A stretch of 64,000 bases of DNA from Arthrobacter sunyaminii (GCF_018866305.1 NZ_CP076456.1:682001-746000); one strand, 5' to 3'. Shown: positions 26,916 through 36,274, counted from the first letter of the stretch. Notes: generated by a model from the sequence alone, not told the origin. Numbers and translations: made by a program.

Positions 26916-27030
26916 GTCCTGCCGTGGCCGTTTCGGAAAGGACGAAGCTCTTTCGGCGGCGGCACACTGCGCCTACTCTGGCTGGACATCCATCCACACC
27001 GTTCCACACGGAGTTTTGAAGGAGATCACC

Positions 27031-27447
27031 ATGTCCACCCTCATGAATCCCTACCTCAGCTTCCGGGACAACGCCCGGGAGGCGATGGCGTTCTATCAGA
27101 GCGTGTTCGGCGGAACCCTGGAAAGCAACACCTACGGTGACATGAACATGGCCGAAGACCCCGCCGAGGCCAACAAGATCATGCACTCGTCCCTGAAGAC
27201 AGACGACGGGCTTGTCCTGATGGCCTCGGACACCCCGGCCAGCATGGCCCTGGACGAAGGAAGCAGCTATTCCATCTCCTTGAGCGGCAGCGACGGTGAG
27301 CGGCTGCGCGGATACTGGGACAAGCTGCTCGACGGCGGCCAAATGACACTGCCGCTGGAAAAGGCACCCTGGGGCGACATGTTCGGCATGCTAAATGACA
27401 AATTCGGCACCAGCTGGATGATCAGCATCGAGGGCCAGGACTCCTAG
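27031..27447 (+). CDS. VOC family protein (PhnB/YjdN-like)
   Basis: 138 residues with GAAGGAG upstream of ATG 27031. 'MNPYLSFRDNAREAMAFYQSVFGG', 'KIMHSSLKTDDGLVLMASD' and the end 'WGDMFGMLNDKFGTSWMIS' match the PhnB-type group of VOC proteins, often mislabelled as 3-demethylubiquinone methyltransferase. Enzymatic role unknown. It converges on the next VOC gene with a four-base overlap. Confidence 0.88.
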   Translation: MSTLMNPYLSFRDNAREAMAFYQSVFGGTLESNTYGDMNMAEDPAEANKIMHSSLKTDDGLVLMASDTPASMALDEGSSYSISLSGSDGERLRGYWDKLLDGGQMTLPLEKAPWGDMFGMLNDKFGTSWMISIEGQDS

Positions 27448-28028
27448 GAGTTTTCCCCGGAGCCCTCCGGGGCGTCCTCACCGGAGCCGGAAGCCGACAT
27501 GCCCTGCCCGGCGGCCCACTCGGCAACCCGGGCGGCGCTTTCCTCGTCGGACAGGTCCTCCACTCGGGACATGACGGACCAGCGGACCCCGAACGGGTCA
27601 CGGATACTGGCGAAACGGTCGCCGGAGACGAAAGTGGTCAGCGGTTCGCGGATGCTGGCCCCGGCTGCTTCTGCCCGGGCCACGGTCTCGTCGACGTTTT
27701 CGCAGTACAGACCCATCGAATAGCAGTCGGCGTCACCCTCCGGGGCGGAGACGAGCCCGTAGTCCGGGTTGGGTTCGCCCAGCTGCAGCCGGCCGGTGCC
27801 GAAGTCCAGATCGGCGTGGACCACGATGCCGCCCATCTCGGTGGCATCGATCAGCCGGGCGCCAAAGACATCGCGATAGAAGTTGATGGCTTCGCGGGCA
27901 TCCGGTACAGCGAGGAACGGGGTCAGCGTGGTGACGCCGTGCGGGACGCCGCAGGTGGTGTGCTGGCCGGTGACACCTGAGGTGCCCGGCGCTGAGGCGG
28001 TGGGATTGGTGTTGGGTGTAGTAGTCAT
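27444..28028 (-). CDS. VOC family protein with extended C-terminus
   Basis: 194 residues from ATG 28028, the first methionine near the divergent promoter; a longer open frame would read through the araC promoter. A Thr/Pro-rich N-terminal 30 residues precede the fold 'LTPFLAVPDAREAINFYRDVFGA' to 'IRDPFGVRWSVMSRVEDLS'. This is the YdeF/PhnB-like glyoxalase group. A 35-residue acidic, Ser/Gly-rich tail follows. Divergent from an AraC regulator, which probably controls it. Confidence 0.85.
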   Translation of the reverse strand: MTTTPNTNPTASAPGTSGVTGQHTTCGVPHGVTTLTPFLAVPDAREAINFYRDVFGARLIDATEMGGIVVHADLDFGTGRLQLGEPNPDYGLVSAPEGDADCYSMGLYCENVDETVARAEAAGASIREPLTTFVSGDRFASIRDPFGVRWSVMSRVEDLSDEESAARVAEWAAGQGMSASGSGEDAPEGSGENS

Positions 28029-28102
28029 GCTTCGACGGTAGGAGTGCGGACCCGGCTCCGGCTTGAAGATTCGCGACAGCCTGGGGAAGACATAGGGGAG
28101 AC

Positions 28103-28909
28103 ATGGCAGCGGCCGGTGAGGGAGAGGATCAATGGCGCGGGACGCTGTATCCCGCCCGGCTGCCTTCCTTCCACCGGATCCCGGCACCGGCAGCGCTCGC
28201 GGACCGGGTGCGCTGGTTCTGGATTCCGGAATGGAACCTGGCGCCCGGCCGGGTGTCGCGGCAGGAGCTGCTGCCCTTTCCGGCATTGAACCTGGTGGTC
28301 CAGGCCGAAGGCGTCACGCTGTCCGGTCCGGCGACCCGGCGCTCCTTTCGGGATCTGTCCGGACGCGGCTGGGCATTGGGACTGCTGCTGCGGCCGGCCG
28401 CGGTGCCGGCGTTCGTTCAGGATCCGGGAAGCCTGCGCGACGTCGAAATCCCCTTCCCGGCTCCGCAGCTGCTGGCAGCGGTTACGGCTGCCATGGCGGA
28501 CGACGACGACGCGTCCCGCCGCACGGCCGCCGCGGCGGCGGCAGTCCACTGGCTCGAAGCTCAGGTCCCCGCCCCCAGTGCTGATGCCCTGCTGGCCAAC
28601 CGGCTGGAGGACCTGATCCAGTCGGATCCGTTCCTCATCCGCGTGGCTCAAGCCGCCGAACAGCTCGGCGTCTCCGTCCGGACGGTGCAAAGACTGGCGC
28701 GGCGGCATGTGGGGCTGCCTCCGCTGGCCATGATCCGCCGGTACCGGCTGCAGGAGGCGGCCGAACGGGTGCGGCTGGATTCCACAACCCCTATTGCGGA
28801 CATTGCGGCGGAACTGGGCTACGCGGACCAGGCGCATCTGGCCGCCGCGTTCCGTGAGGTTCTCGGCTTTACGGCCAGCAGTTACCGGCGGTCCGCGGGC
28901 GGGTCATAG
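28103..28909 (+). CDS. AraC family transcriptional regulator
   Basis: 268 residues after GGGGAG. The C-terminal 100 residues carry both AraC helix-turn-helix units: 'RVAQAAEQLGVSVRTVQRLARRHVG' and 'IADIAAELGYADQAHLAAAFREVLG', ending 'FTASSYRR'. The N-terminal domain ('YPARLPSFHRIPAP', 'VRWFWIPEW', 'LLPFPALNLVVQAEG') is the DUF6597-like sensor found in many actinobacterial AraC proteins. Divergent from a VOC gene; 74 bases separate the starts. Confidence 0.9.
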   Translation: MAAAGEGEDQWRGTLYPARLPSFHRIPAPAALADRVRWFWIPEWNLAPGRVSRQELLPFPALNLVVQAEGVTLSGPATRRSFRDLSGRGWALGLLLRPAAVPAFVQDPGSLRDVEIPFPAPQLLAAVTAAMADDDDASRRTAAAAAAVHWLEAQVPAPSADALLANRLEDLIQSDPFLIRVAQAAEQLGVSVRTVQRLARRHVGLPPLAMIRRYRLQEAAERVRLDSTTPIADIAAELGYADQAHLAAAFREVLGFTASSYRRSAGGS

Positions 28910-28996
28910 TCCGCACTGCGAGTTCCCGCCGGAACGGCGCTGGCCTGCCGCATGCACTAAGGTGGCTTGGCACCTGAATATCGACGAAAGACCCTC

Positions 28997-30166
28997 ATGA
29001 TCACCACTGCCATCGCCCCCGCGCTCGTTCACGGAGCCGCGGAACTCGAAACCACTGCCCGGGGACTGCGGCCGCACCGCCTGCCCGCCGCTGTGCGAAC
29101 CAGGTTCCCTGACCCGCAGCTGCTCATGGCCGAGGCCCAGCCCTCCGGGGTCCGGCTGGTTTTCTCGACGACGGCGGAGCGGCTGGAACTGGTCACGCAC
29201 CCCACCCGGGTGGTTTACCTGGGCGCGGACCGGCCGCGCGGCTCTGTGGATCTGCTGGTCGACGGCGAGCTGATGCAGAGCGACAGCCTCACCGGAGGTT
29301 CGTACACCGAGGTCATTATGTCCACCGGTGCCAGCCGGCAGGTCGAGGGACCCTCGCACACCAGCATCTTTTCCCCGCTGCCTGCCGGTTCCAAGGTGGT
29401 GGAGATCTGGCTGCCGCACAACGAAACGGTGGAGCTGGTGGAATTGCGCAGTGACGCCCCGCTGGAACCGCACCGCTACGGCATGCCGGTCTGGTTGCAC
29501 CACGGCAGCTCGATCAGCCACGGTTCCAACGCTGCCACGCCGTCGGGCATCTGGCCCGCTGTGGCCGCGCGGATCGGCGGCGTCGACCTGCGCAACCTGG
29601 GGCTGGGCGGCAGCGCCCTGGTGGATCCGTTCACCGCGCAGGTCATGCGGGACACCCCGGCGGACCTGATCAGCGTGAAGCTGGGCATCAACGTGGTGAA
29701 CATGGACTCGATGCGGCTGCGTGCTTTTGTCCCCGCCGTCCATGGCTTCCTGGACACCATCCGCGACGGGCACCCGGACACCCCGCTGGTGCTTATTTCA
29801 CCGATATTCTGCGGCATCCACGAGGACACTCCGGGGCCCGGCGCCTTTGACCCGGCATCCTTCGGCACGGATCAGGTGAAGTTCATCGCCGCCGGCTCGC
29901 CGGAGGGCGTGGCTGCCGGCCAGCTGACCCTGCGCGTGATCCGTGACGCGTTGCAGTCCCTGATGGAACGCCGGTCTGAGGACGGGAATCTTTATTATCT
30001 GGACGGGACCGCCCTGTACGGTGCCGAGGATGCTGAGGATCATCCGCTGCCGGACGCACTGCATCCGGATACCGCTACGCACCGGTTGATCGGGGAGCGG
30101 TTTGCGCAGTACGCGTTTGCGGGCGAGGGCCCGTTTGGACAGGACGCTAAGGGGGCCGTTGCCTAG
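28997..30166 (+). CDS. SGNH/GDSL hydrolase family protein
   Basis: 389 residues. An N-terminal beta-sandwich-like region (about 1-160) leads into an SGNH hydrolase: block I 'HHGSSISHGSNA' (catalytic serine), block II 'LGLGGSALVDP', block III 'SVKLGINVVN', block V 'LPDALHPDTATH' (Asp and His). No signal peptide is visible, so the substrate is probably intracellular, for example an acetylated sugar or other ester. It stands alone, ended by a strong terminator. Confidence 0.85.
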   Translation: MITTAIAPALVHGAAELETTARGLRPHRLPAAVRTRFPDPQLLMAEAQPSGVRLVFSTTAERLELVTHPTRVVYLGADRPRGSVDLLVDGELMQSDSLTGGSYTEVIMSTGASRQVEGPSHTSIFSPLPAGSKVVEIWLPHNETVELVELRSDAPLEPHRYGMPVWLHHGSSISHGSNAATPSGIWPAVAARIGGVDLRNLGLGGSALVDPFTAQVMRDTPADLISVKLGINVVNMDSMRLRAFVPAVHGFLDTIRDGHPDTPLVLISPIFCGIHEDTPGPGAFDPASFGTDQVKFIAAGSPEGVAAGQLTLRVIRDALQSLMERRSEDGNLYYLDGTALYGAEDAEDHPLPDALHPDTATHRLIGERFAQYAFAGEGPFGQDAKGAVA

Positions 30167-30185
30167 GGTGACCCGTTAAAGGCAT

Positions 30186-30219
30186 GGGGGGTGCCGGCTG
30201 AGATCAGCCGGCACCCCCC
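30186..30219. terminator. Bidirectional terminator
   Basis: GGGGGGTGCCGGCTGA (30186-30201) pairs perfectly with TCAGCCGGCACCCCCC (30204-30219) around a two-base loop. It separates convergent genes. Confidence 0.85.
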
Positions 30220-30242
30220 CCACAGCGGAAGTATCGAGGCGG

Positions 30243-30974
30243 TTATGCCTGGTATCCGCCGAACTTCTTGGCCTGCCGGTAGTCCTTCTTGCGGGTGAAG
30301 TACTCGCTGGAGGGCTTCATGAACAGCAGCACGACGGCGGCGATGGTGGCCACCAGGGACACCAGCGTCAGGACACCGGAGACAGTCCCCGTGGTAAACA
30401 GTCCGAGCAGGCCCACGAGGGAGAGCACGGCGAGGATCGTGAGGACGATTCGTGCCCAGTTGAACCCGGCACGGACCAGCAGGGCAAGTCCAACCGTCAC
30501 GGCTGCCCCGAAGATGCCGCCGAACACCGTGGACATCGTGCTGCTCGCCACGCCGGCGGAGAGCGATTGTGAATCAACCTCCAGGCCCAGATCCCGCGTG
30601 ATGGTCTCCAAGTACTCGAGGTACTCCGGAGAGTTCATGTAGGAAATAGAGAAGGGCAGCGAGATCAACCCGGCGACGGCGCTCGCGATCAGGAGCCAGA
30701 AGGCCCGGTTGACCTGCTTGGGGCGGGGCGGCTCTTCGGCCGGTGACATCTGGCCGTAGGGACTGCCCGGGTACGCGTAACTGCCCTGTGCCGAGGAGTC
30801 GCCCGAAGCCGGATAGTTGTAGTTTCCCTGAGCGCCGGGATAGGCCTGTCCGCCCTGATAGGGTCCCTGCTGTCCGGGCGGCTGCTGACCCGGTGCGGGC
30901 TGGCCCGGCTGGCCGGAATTCCACGGTCCGGGGTTGTTTCCGGACTGGTCGTTTAGCTGCGTCGGTTCACTCAC
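30243..30974 (-). CDS. Membrane protein with Pro/Gly/Gln-rich N-terminus
   Basis: 243 residues. The first 85 are low-complexity (PGQPAPGQQPPGQQG, tyrosine-rich repeats) and cytosolic, followed by four membrane segments starting 'AFWLLIASAVAGLISLPF', with an extracytoplasmic acidic loop between the first and second. The C-terminus is basic ('TRKKDYRQAKKF'). Such proline-rich four-helix proteins are common in actinobacteria and have no assigned function. It stands alone. Confidence 0.8.
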   Translation of the reverse strand: MSEPTQLNDQSGNNPGPWNSGQPGQPAPGQQPPGQQGPYQGGQAYPGAQGNYNYPASGDSSAQGSYAYPGSPYGQMSPAEEPPRPKQVNRAFWLLIASAVAGLISLPFSISYMNSPEYLEYLETITRDLGLEVDSQSLSAGVASSTMSTVFGGIFGAAVTVGLALLVRAGFNWARIVLTILAVLSLVGLLGLFTTGTVSGVLTLVSLVATIAAVVLLFMKPSSEYFTRKKDYRQAKKFGGYQA

Positions 30975-31142
30975 GCGTTATTCCCCCTGAAGATACTGTG
31001 CCGTGACGGCAATAGCGGTTGTCCGCCCGAAACCGGGCGGTGAATTACTTCACGGCCAGCCTAGCGGGGAAGAATGCCGGAAAGAGGGATTCACCGGGTT
31101 GGGTGCCCTGTTTTATTGCGGGGTTTATTGCGGACCTGCTTC

Positions 31143-32072
31143 TTACTTCAGGCTTCCCAGCGACAATCCGCCCTGCCAGTACTTCTGCAGCATGAGGAAG
31201 GCGATGATGAGCGGAATGACGGAAACCAGCGAGCCGCTCGTGACCAGGTTCCAGATCAGGCCGTTGGCGGTGGCGGAGTTGGACTGCACCTGCCAGGCGT
31301 TCAGGCCCACCGTGACGGGCAGCAGTGTCTGGTCCGAAATCATGGCCAGCGGCAGGAAGTAGTTGTTCCAGCCGCCCACCACGGAGAGCAGCAGCACGGT
31401 GACGACGGCCGGCCGCATCAGCGGCAGGGCGATGGTGAAGAATGTCCGGATTTCCCCGGAACCGTCCACCCGCGCCGCGTCCAGCAGCTCGTCCGGGATG
31501 GCATCCTGCACATACACACGCATGAGGTACACGCCGAAGGGGCTCAGCAGCGAGGGAAGGATCACCGCCCAGACCGTGTTGGTCAGCCCGAGGTTGTTGA
31601 ACAGCACGTAGGTGGGAATGACGAGCGCCGTCGCCGGCACCATCACCGACGCCAGCAGGATCATGAAGCTGACGGACCGTCCCCGGAAGCGGTACTTGGC
31701 GAACGCGTAGCCGGCCAGCACCGCGAGAACCGTGGCCCCCACCCCGCCTGCCGTCGCGTACAGGAAGGAGTTGCCGAGCCAGCGCAGGTAGATGCCGTTG
31801 TTGTAGGTGGCCAGCTGCTGGAGGTTGTCGAACAGGGCGAAGTTCGAGTCAAACCAGAGCGGACCTCCGGTGCCGGTAAACAGTCCCTGGGTGCTCTTGC
31901 TTCCCGCGACCACGAGCCACCACAGCGGCAGCAGGAAATACAGGGACGCGACGGCGAGGAGGATGTGCAGGCCGACGGCGCGTTCCCGCGGGGGCTTGTT
32001 GGCGCGGCGTTTCCCGCGCGGTCCCGAGGCTGTGACGGCGTCGTCGAGCAGTGGTGCCGGTGTTGTAGTCAT
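31143..32072 (-). CDS. Carbohydrate ABC transporter permease (MalG/AraQ-like)
   Basis: 309 residues with six membrane segments and the CUT1 EAA motif 'ELLDAARVDGSGEIRTFFTIALP' (split here as E-L-L-D-A-A, then G, then L-P). Its ATG overlaps the stop of the partner permease as TGATG. Last gene of the arabinoside import operon; as in most CUT1 systems no ATPase gene is present, so a shared MsmK-type ATPase encoded elsewhere is expected. Confidence 0.92.
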   Translation of the reverse strand: MTTTPAPLLDDAVTASGPRGKRRANKPPRERAVGLHILLAVASLYFLLPLWWLVVAGSKSTQGLFTGTGGPLWFDSNFALFDNLQQLATYNNGIYLRWLGNSFLYATAGGVGATVLAVLAGYAFAKYRFRGRSVSFMILLASVMVPATALVIPTYVLFNNLGLTNTVWAVILPSLLSPFGVYLMRVYVQDAIPDELLDAARVDGSGEIRTFFTIALPLMRPAVVTVLLLSVVGGWNNYFLPLAMISDQTLLPVTVGLNAWQVQSNSATANGLIWNLVTSGSLVSVIPLIIAFLMLQKYWQGGLSLGSLK

Positions 32073-33013
32073 CAGTTGAGTCCGCTCTTCTTGCGGGTGG
32101 CGATCAGGAAAATGATGGAGGCAAGGAACACCATGAGCCCGAGTGCAAAGGAAATGGCCGACGCGTAGTTGAACTGCTGGTAGGAGAACGCCAGGTTGTA
32201 GGCGTAGAGGTTGGGGGTGTACGCGGCGTCGATGGCGTTGCCGGCCAGCGGGGCCAGCACCTGGGGTTCAGTGAAGAACTGCAGGGTGCCGATCAGGGAG
32301 AACACCCCGGTCAGCACCAGCGACGAGGTGATGATGGGGACCTTGACCTGCAGTGCCGTCTGCAGTTTGGTGGCACCGTCAATTCGGGCAGCCTCATAGA
32401 TGGACGGGTCAATCGACTGCAGCGACGCATAGATGATGATCATGTAATAGCCGGTCCACTGCCAGGTCACAATGTTGGTCAGTGACCAGAAGATGGAGCT
32501 TCGGCTGAGCAGGTCCGGCGCCTGCATGTTCAGGAGATCGAAGAAACCCACCAGCGGCCCGAAGGAAGGGCTGTAGAGGAAGCCCCACATCAGGGCGCCA
32601 ATTACGCCGGGGATGGCGTACGGCGCGAAAATCATCAGCCGGGTGAAGCGCGAGAGGCGGGTCCGAACGTCGTCGAGGATGAGCGCGAAGACGAGCGCCA
32701 GTCCAATCTGGAGCGGCACAAAAACCAGGGCGAAGCCCGCCACCCGGGTCATGCCGGACAGGAACCGCTGGTCGGTGAAGGCCTTGCTGTAGTTCGCCAG
32801 CCCGGCGAACTGTTCACCGCCGGCGAGGGTGTTGGTGTGCAGGCTCATCCAGAACGCGTAACCAAGCGGCAGGACGAGGAACACCAGGAACACCACGGCA
32901 AAGGGGGCAAGGAATACCCATCCGAACCGCGCGGTTTTGCGCTCCAGACTGGTTCCCCGTTTCAGCACGGCCGGGGGCCGGGCCGGCGTTTCTAGCTCTG
33001 AGGTGGCTGACAT
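32072..33013 (-). CDS. Carbohydrate ABC transporter permease (MalF/AraP-like)
   Basis: 313 residues, six membrane segments, CUT1 EAA loop 'SIYEAARIDGATKLQTALQV'. It forms the membrane channel with the MalG-like protein downstream. The basic N-terminal 30 residues are cytoplasmic. It follows the binding-protein gene after an intercistronic hairpin. Substrate inferred as arabino-oligosaccharide from the adjoining GH51 enzyme. Confidence 0.92.
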   Translation of the reverse strand: MSATSELETPARPPAVLKRGTSLERKTARFGWVFLAPFAVVFLVFLVLPLGYAFWMSLHTNTLAGGEQFAGLANYSKAFTDQRFLSGMTRVAGFALVFVPLQIGLALVFALILDDVRTRLSRFTRLMIFAPYAIPGVIGALMWGFLYSPSFGPLVGFFDLLNMQAPDLLSRSSIFWSLTNIVTWQWTGYYMIIIYASLQSIDPSIYEAARIDGATKLQTALQVKVPIITSSLVLTGVFSLIGTLQFFTEPQVLAPLAGNAIDAAYTPNLYAYNLAFSYQQFNYASAISFALGLMVFLASIIFLIATRKKSGLN

Positions 33014-33046
33014 GTGTCTCTTCCTTGGGACGCATAGGGGGGACCT

Positions 33047-33079
33047 CCGTGCGGGCAGGGGGGTGCCCTGCCCGCACGG
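33047..33079 (-). terminator. Intercistronic hairpin after the binding-protein gene
   Basis: CCGTGCGGGCAGGG (33047-33060) pairs perfectly with CCCTGCCCGCACGG (33066-33079), seven bases after the binding-protein stop. No U-run. Expected to raise binding-protein output relative to the permeases. Confidence 0.75.
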
Positions 33080-33085
33080 GGCTGG

Positions 33086-34483
33086 TTATTTCAGTTCGAA
33101 ACCCTGCTCACCGGCGTAGGTTTCCAGTGACTCCTGCAGCTGGTCCGCTGCGTCCGAAGCTGAAATGTTGCCTTCAATCGCTTCGGAGAGCAGCCGCTGG
33201 GATTCGTCGTAGTAGAACTGCGTGAACGGGGAGAACGTCACGCCCTCATAGTCGAGGGCGGCCTGACCGAAGATTTCCTTGTTCAGCTGCTGTCCGCCGT
33301 AGAACTCATAGGGGCGGTTCTGGAAGTACTCGGATTCGATCATCTCGGGGTAGGCCAGGAAGAGTCCGCCCACCTCGACGCCGAGTTCCTTGGTTTCCTG
33401 GGACTCGTAGAGTTCCGCGGCCACCTTGGTGGCGAGGGCGGCGTCGTCGGCCTGAACCGTCACGGCCAGCGTGCTGCCGCCCCAGTTCACCTGCTTGGGG
33501 CTGGAAGCATCCCACTGCGGGATCGGAGCTGCCCGCCACACGGCGTCCGCGTCGGCGCCTTCCAGCGCGGGAATGTGGACGTTGTACCAAACCGGATAGA
33601 TGGCTGTGGCGTACTTGCCGGTGCCCAGCGCGGTGCTGAATTCGGGTGTCCAGGCCTGGTCGGTGCCCACCAGGTCCTGGTCCACCAGATCGATCCAGTA
33701 GTCAAAGACTTTCTTGCTGGCCTCGTCATTGTGGTTGATGCTGATCTCGGTGGGATTGCTGTTGTCGAAGTCGAAGGGCTTGGCGCCGGCCTGGTCCAGG
33801 AAGGCATAGTGCTGGCCCTGGCCGTTCGGCGCGAAGTTGCCGATCAGTGTCTCTCCGCCGGTGGCGTCGCTGAGCTGCTTGGCCGCAGCGGCATACTCGT
33901 CCCAGGTGGTGGGAACAGGAATTCCGTGCTTGTCGAAGATGTCCTGCCGGTACCACATACCCACGGGTCCGAGGTCGACCGGCACCGCGTAGACACTGTC
34001 GCCGCTGGAGACGTCGCGCCAGGCGCCGGCGGTGAAGTTGTCCTTGTATTCGTTGATCCCGTGTTCGGTCATGTCCACGAGCCCGCCCTGCATGAGGAAG
34101 CTGTTCAGCCAGTCGTACTCGATCTGGGCGATGTCTGGTGCGCCGGACTTGGACTGCAGCGAGGTGGAGAGCTTGGTGTAGGCGTCGGCGCCCTGCCCGG
34201 CGTTGGTCCAGCAGATCTGTACGTCATCGTGGGTTTCGTTGAACTTGTCGACGGTCTGCGCCGTGTCTTCGAACCAGCCCCAGTAGGTGACCACGGGAAC
34301 ATCATTGACCTTGATCTCGTTGGCGCAGTTCGTTTTGCTCGCGCCGGCCCCGGTGCCGCCGCCCCCGCCGTCGTCGTCGTTGCTGCCGCAGGACACCAGC
34401 GTCATGGCCAGCGCCGTTGTCATGCCGGCGGCGAGCAGGGTTTTTCTTTGGATTCTTGTGTTTCGGATCTTTGTGTTTCGCAC
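33086..34483 (-). CDS. Extracellular sugar-binding lipoprotein (CUT1 family)
   Basis: 465 residues. The signal ends in a lipobox-like 'LVSC' followed by a Gly/Asp-rich spacer, so it is lipid-anchored. The mature protein is a family 1 extracellular solute-binding protein: 'VVTYWGWFEDTAQTVDKFNE', 'DIAQIEYDWLNSFLMQGGLVDM', 'VPVDLGPVGMWYRQDIFDKHGIPVPTTWDEYAAAA'. It delivers sugar to the two permeases downstream. Second gene after the GH51 enzyme, 48 bases apart. Confidence 0.9.
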   Translation of the reverse strand: MRNTKIRNTRIQRKTLLAAGMTTALAMTLVSCGSNDDDGGGGGTGAGASKTNCANEIKVNDVPVVTYWGWFEDTAQTVDKFNETHDDVQICWTNAGQGADAYTKLSTSLQSKSGAPDIAQIEYDWLNSFLMQGGLVDMTEHGINEYKDNFTAGAWRDVSSGDSVYAVPVDLGPVGMWYRQDIFDKHGIPVPTTWDEYAAAAKQLSDATGGETLIGNFAPNGQGQHYAFLDQAGAKPFDFDNSNPTEISINHNDEASKKVFDYWIDLVDQDLVGTDQAWTPEFSTALGTGKYATAIYPVWYNVHIPALEGADADAVWRAAPIPQWDASSPKQVNWGGSTLAVTVQADDAALATKVAAELYESQETKELGVEVGGLFLAYPEMIESEYFQNRPYEFYGGQQLNKEIFGQAALDYEGVTFSPFTQFYYDESQRLLSEAIEGNISASDAADQLQESLETYAGEQGFELK

Positions 34484-34531
34484 TGCGTACTCCCTTGTAT
34501 GAGTGATGGTGAAACAGAAGGGTTTTGGTGC

Positions 34532-36043
34532 TTACTGCAGCTCGAGGGCGGTCCACGAGACCGGGGGAAGGGTCACGGTGACCGTGCCGTTTTCGATGCG
34601 CGCGCTTTTGTTGGGTTCGGGGACCACCCGGTCCTGGTCCTGAAGGGTGTTGCCGGCGGAGTAATCGTCGTCATGCAGGGTCTGCGCGCTGCGGACGCTT
34701 TCGACGCCGAGCGGGCCGGCATCGATGCTGACGGTCACGGTGTCGGTGAGGCTGCGGTTGACCAGGAACACCGCGGCGGTTCCAGCGGCGTCGTCGTGGG
34801 TGGCGACGGCGTCGACCATGGGGACGTCGCCGTAGGCGTCGGTAACCATGGCGGGGGAGTCGATCTTCGGATCCAGGACCGTGCCGCGGGCCAGCCGCGA
34901 AGTGATCGCGAACGGGTAGAAGGTGGTCTGCCGCCACGCCGGTCCCTGCGGTTCGGTGGTGATTGGCGCGATCACGTTCACCAGTTGGGCCAGGCTGGCG
35001 GCGGTCACCCGGTCCGCGTGCCGGAGCAGACTGATCAGGAGACTCCCGACGACGACGGCGTCCATCGCCGAGTAGGCGTTCTCCAGCAGGCGCGGCGCCT
35101 GCGGCCACTCGGAGGCATCGGTGATCTTCTCGACGTCGTTGTAGACGCTTTGGTACCAGACGTTCCATTCGTCGAAGGAAAGGTACATCGTCTTATCGCT
35201 GCGGCGGACGGCCTTCACATGGTCGGCGCTCGCGACCACCGAATCGATGAAGCGGTCCATGCTGACTGCCGAGGCCAGGAAGCTGGCCATGTCGCCGTCG
35301 TGCGGCTCGTAGTAGGCGTGGCAGGAAATGAAGTCGACGTCGTCGTAGGTCTCTTCCAGGACCGTGCGCTCCCAGTCGCCGAAGGTTGGCATGCCGGCGC
35401 CGGAGCTGCCGCAGACCACGAGTTCCAGCGTTGGGTCCAGCTGGCGCATGGCCCGCGCGGTTTTGGCTGCGAGACGCGCGTATTCTTCGGCGGTGCCGTG
35501 GCCGAGCTGCCAGGGGCCGTCCATCTCGTTGCCCAGGCACCACATGCGGATGGCGTGCGGCTCGGGGCTGCCGTTGGCGATGCGCTGGTCCGAGAGTGCG
35601 GTGCCGGAGGGGATGTTGGCGTACTCGAGGACGTCCAGGGCTTCCTGCACGCCGCGGGTGCCGAGGTTCACCGCGTACATGAGTTCGCCGTCGACCTCTT
35701 TGATCCAGCGGGCGAACTCATCAAGGCCTACTTCGTTGGTCTCTGTGGAGTGCCAGGCGAGGTCCAGCCGGCGGGGCCGGGACTCGCGGGGGCCCACGCC
35801 GTCCTCCCAGCGGTAGCCGGAGACGAAGTTTCCGCCCGGATAGCGGATGGTGGAGACTCCCAGTTCGCGGACCAGCTCGATGACGTCGCGGCGGAAGCCG
35901 TCCTCGTTGGCGGTGCGGTGCCCGGGTTCGTAGATGCCGTCATAAACGGCGCGGCCGAGGTGTTCCACAAAGGAGCCGAAGACTCGTCGGCTGACTGGGG
36001 CCACCGTGAAATGCGGGTCAAGGGTGAGGCGGGCTTGGGGCAT
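34532..36043 (-). CDS. abfA: Alpha-L-arabinofuranosidase, GH51
   Basis: 503 residues, standard GH51 length. The N-terminal TIM barrel begins 'VFGSFVEHLGRAVYDGIYEP'. The acid/base glutamate lies in 'MWCLGNEMDGPW' and the nucleophile in 'YLSFDEWNVWY'. The C-terminal beta-sandwich follows. No signal peptide, so it acts in the cytoplasm on imported arabino-oligosaccharides. It heads an operon with a binding protein and two permeases, divergent from a LacI regulator, with a perfect palindrome between them. Confidence 0.93.
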   Translation of the reverse strand: MPQARLTLDPHFTVAPVSRRVFGSFVEHLGRAVYDGIYEPGHRTANEDGFRRDVIELVRELGVSTIRYPGGNFVSGYRWEDGVGPRESRPRRLDLAWHSTETNEVGLDEFARWIKEVDGELMYAVNLGTRGVQEALDVLEYANIPSGTALSDQRIANGSPEPHAIRMWCLGNEMDGPWQLGHGTAEEYARLAAKTARAMRQLDPTLELVVCGSSGAGMPTFGDWERTVLEETYDDVDFISCHAYYEPHDGDMASFLASAVSMDRFIDSVVASADHVKAVRRSDKTMYLSFDEWNVWYQSVYNDVEKITDASEWPQAPRLLENAYSAMDAVVVGSLLISLLRHADRVTAASLAQLVNVIAPITTEPQGPAWRQTTFYPFAITSRLARGTVLDPKIDSPAMVTDAYGDVPMVDAVATHDDAAGTAAVFLVNRSLTDTVTVSIDAGPLGVESVRSAQTLHDDDYSAGNTLQDQDRVVPEPNKSARIENGTVTVTLPPVSWTALELQ

Positions 36044-36137
36044 TGGGACTCCGTTGTCGAAATGTTCCAGTGCCGGAGTGGTTCCGGCGTTGCAGAGAAG
36101 GCTTTTTTCTTGGGTGCTGGTGGTGCAACCTTGGTGA

Positions 36138-36153
36138 GGTACAACGTTGTACC
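36138..36153. promoter_or_regulatory. Perfect palindromic LacI-type operator
   Basis: GGTACAACGTTGTACC, 16 bases, perfectly symmetric around CG, as LacI-family operators are. It lies 94 bases before abfA and 121 before the lacI-type gene, so it can control both. Likely released by arabinose or an arabino-oligosaccharide. Confidence 0.8.
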
Positions 36154-36274
36154 CGGAACGCTAAACCGCGCATGGTTGAGGCGTCAAGAGTCCTGGGCAT
36201 TGTTTTTGTGCGGCTAGGATTTGAAGACGTTTTGGCCGGAAAAGCTGCAGGGCAGGAAAGGGCGCCTTCGAAAC

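Noticed and set aside
25546..27342. 598-residue open frame opposite the gguB region
   Set aside because: Antisense shadow of gguA/gguB and the VOC gene; no motif or ribosome binding site.
33575..36217. 880-residue open frame on the plus strand
   Set aside because: Shadow of the sugar-binding protein and arabinofuranosidase genes on the other strand, both of which have intact catalytic or lipobox motifs.
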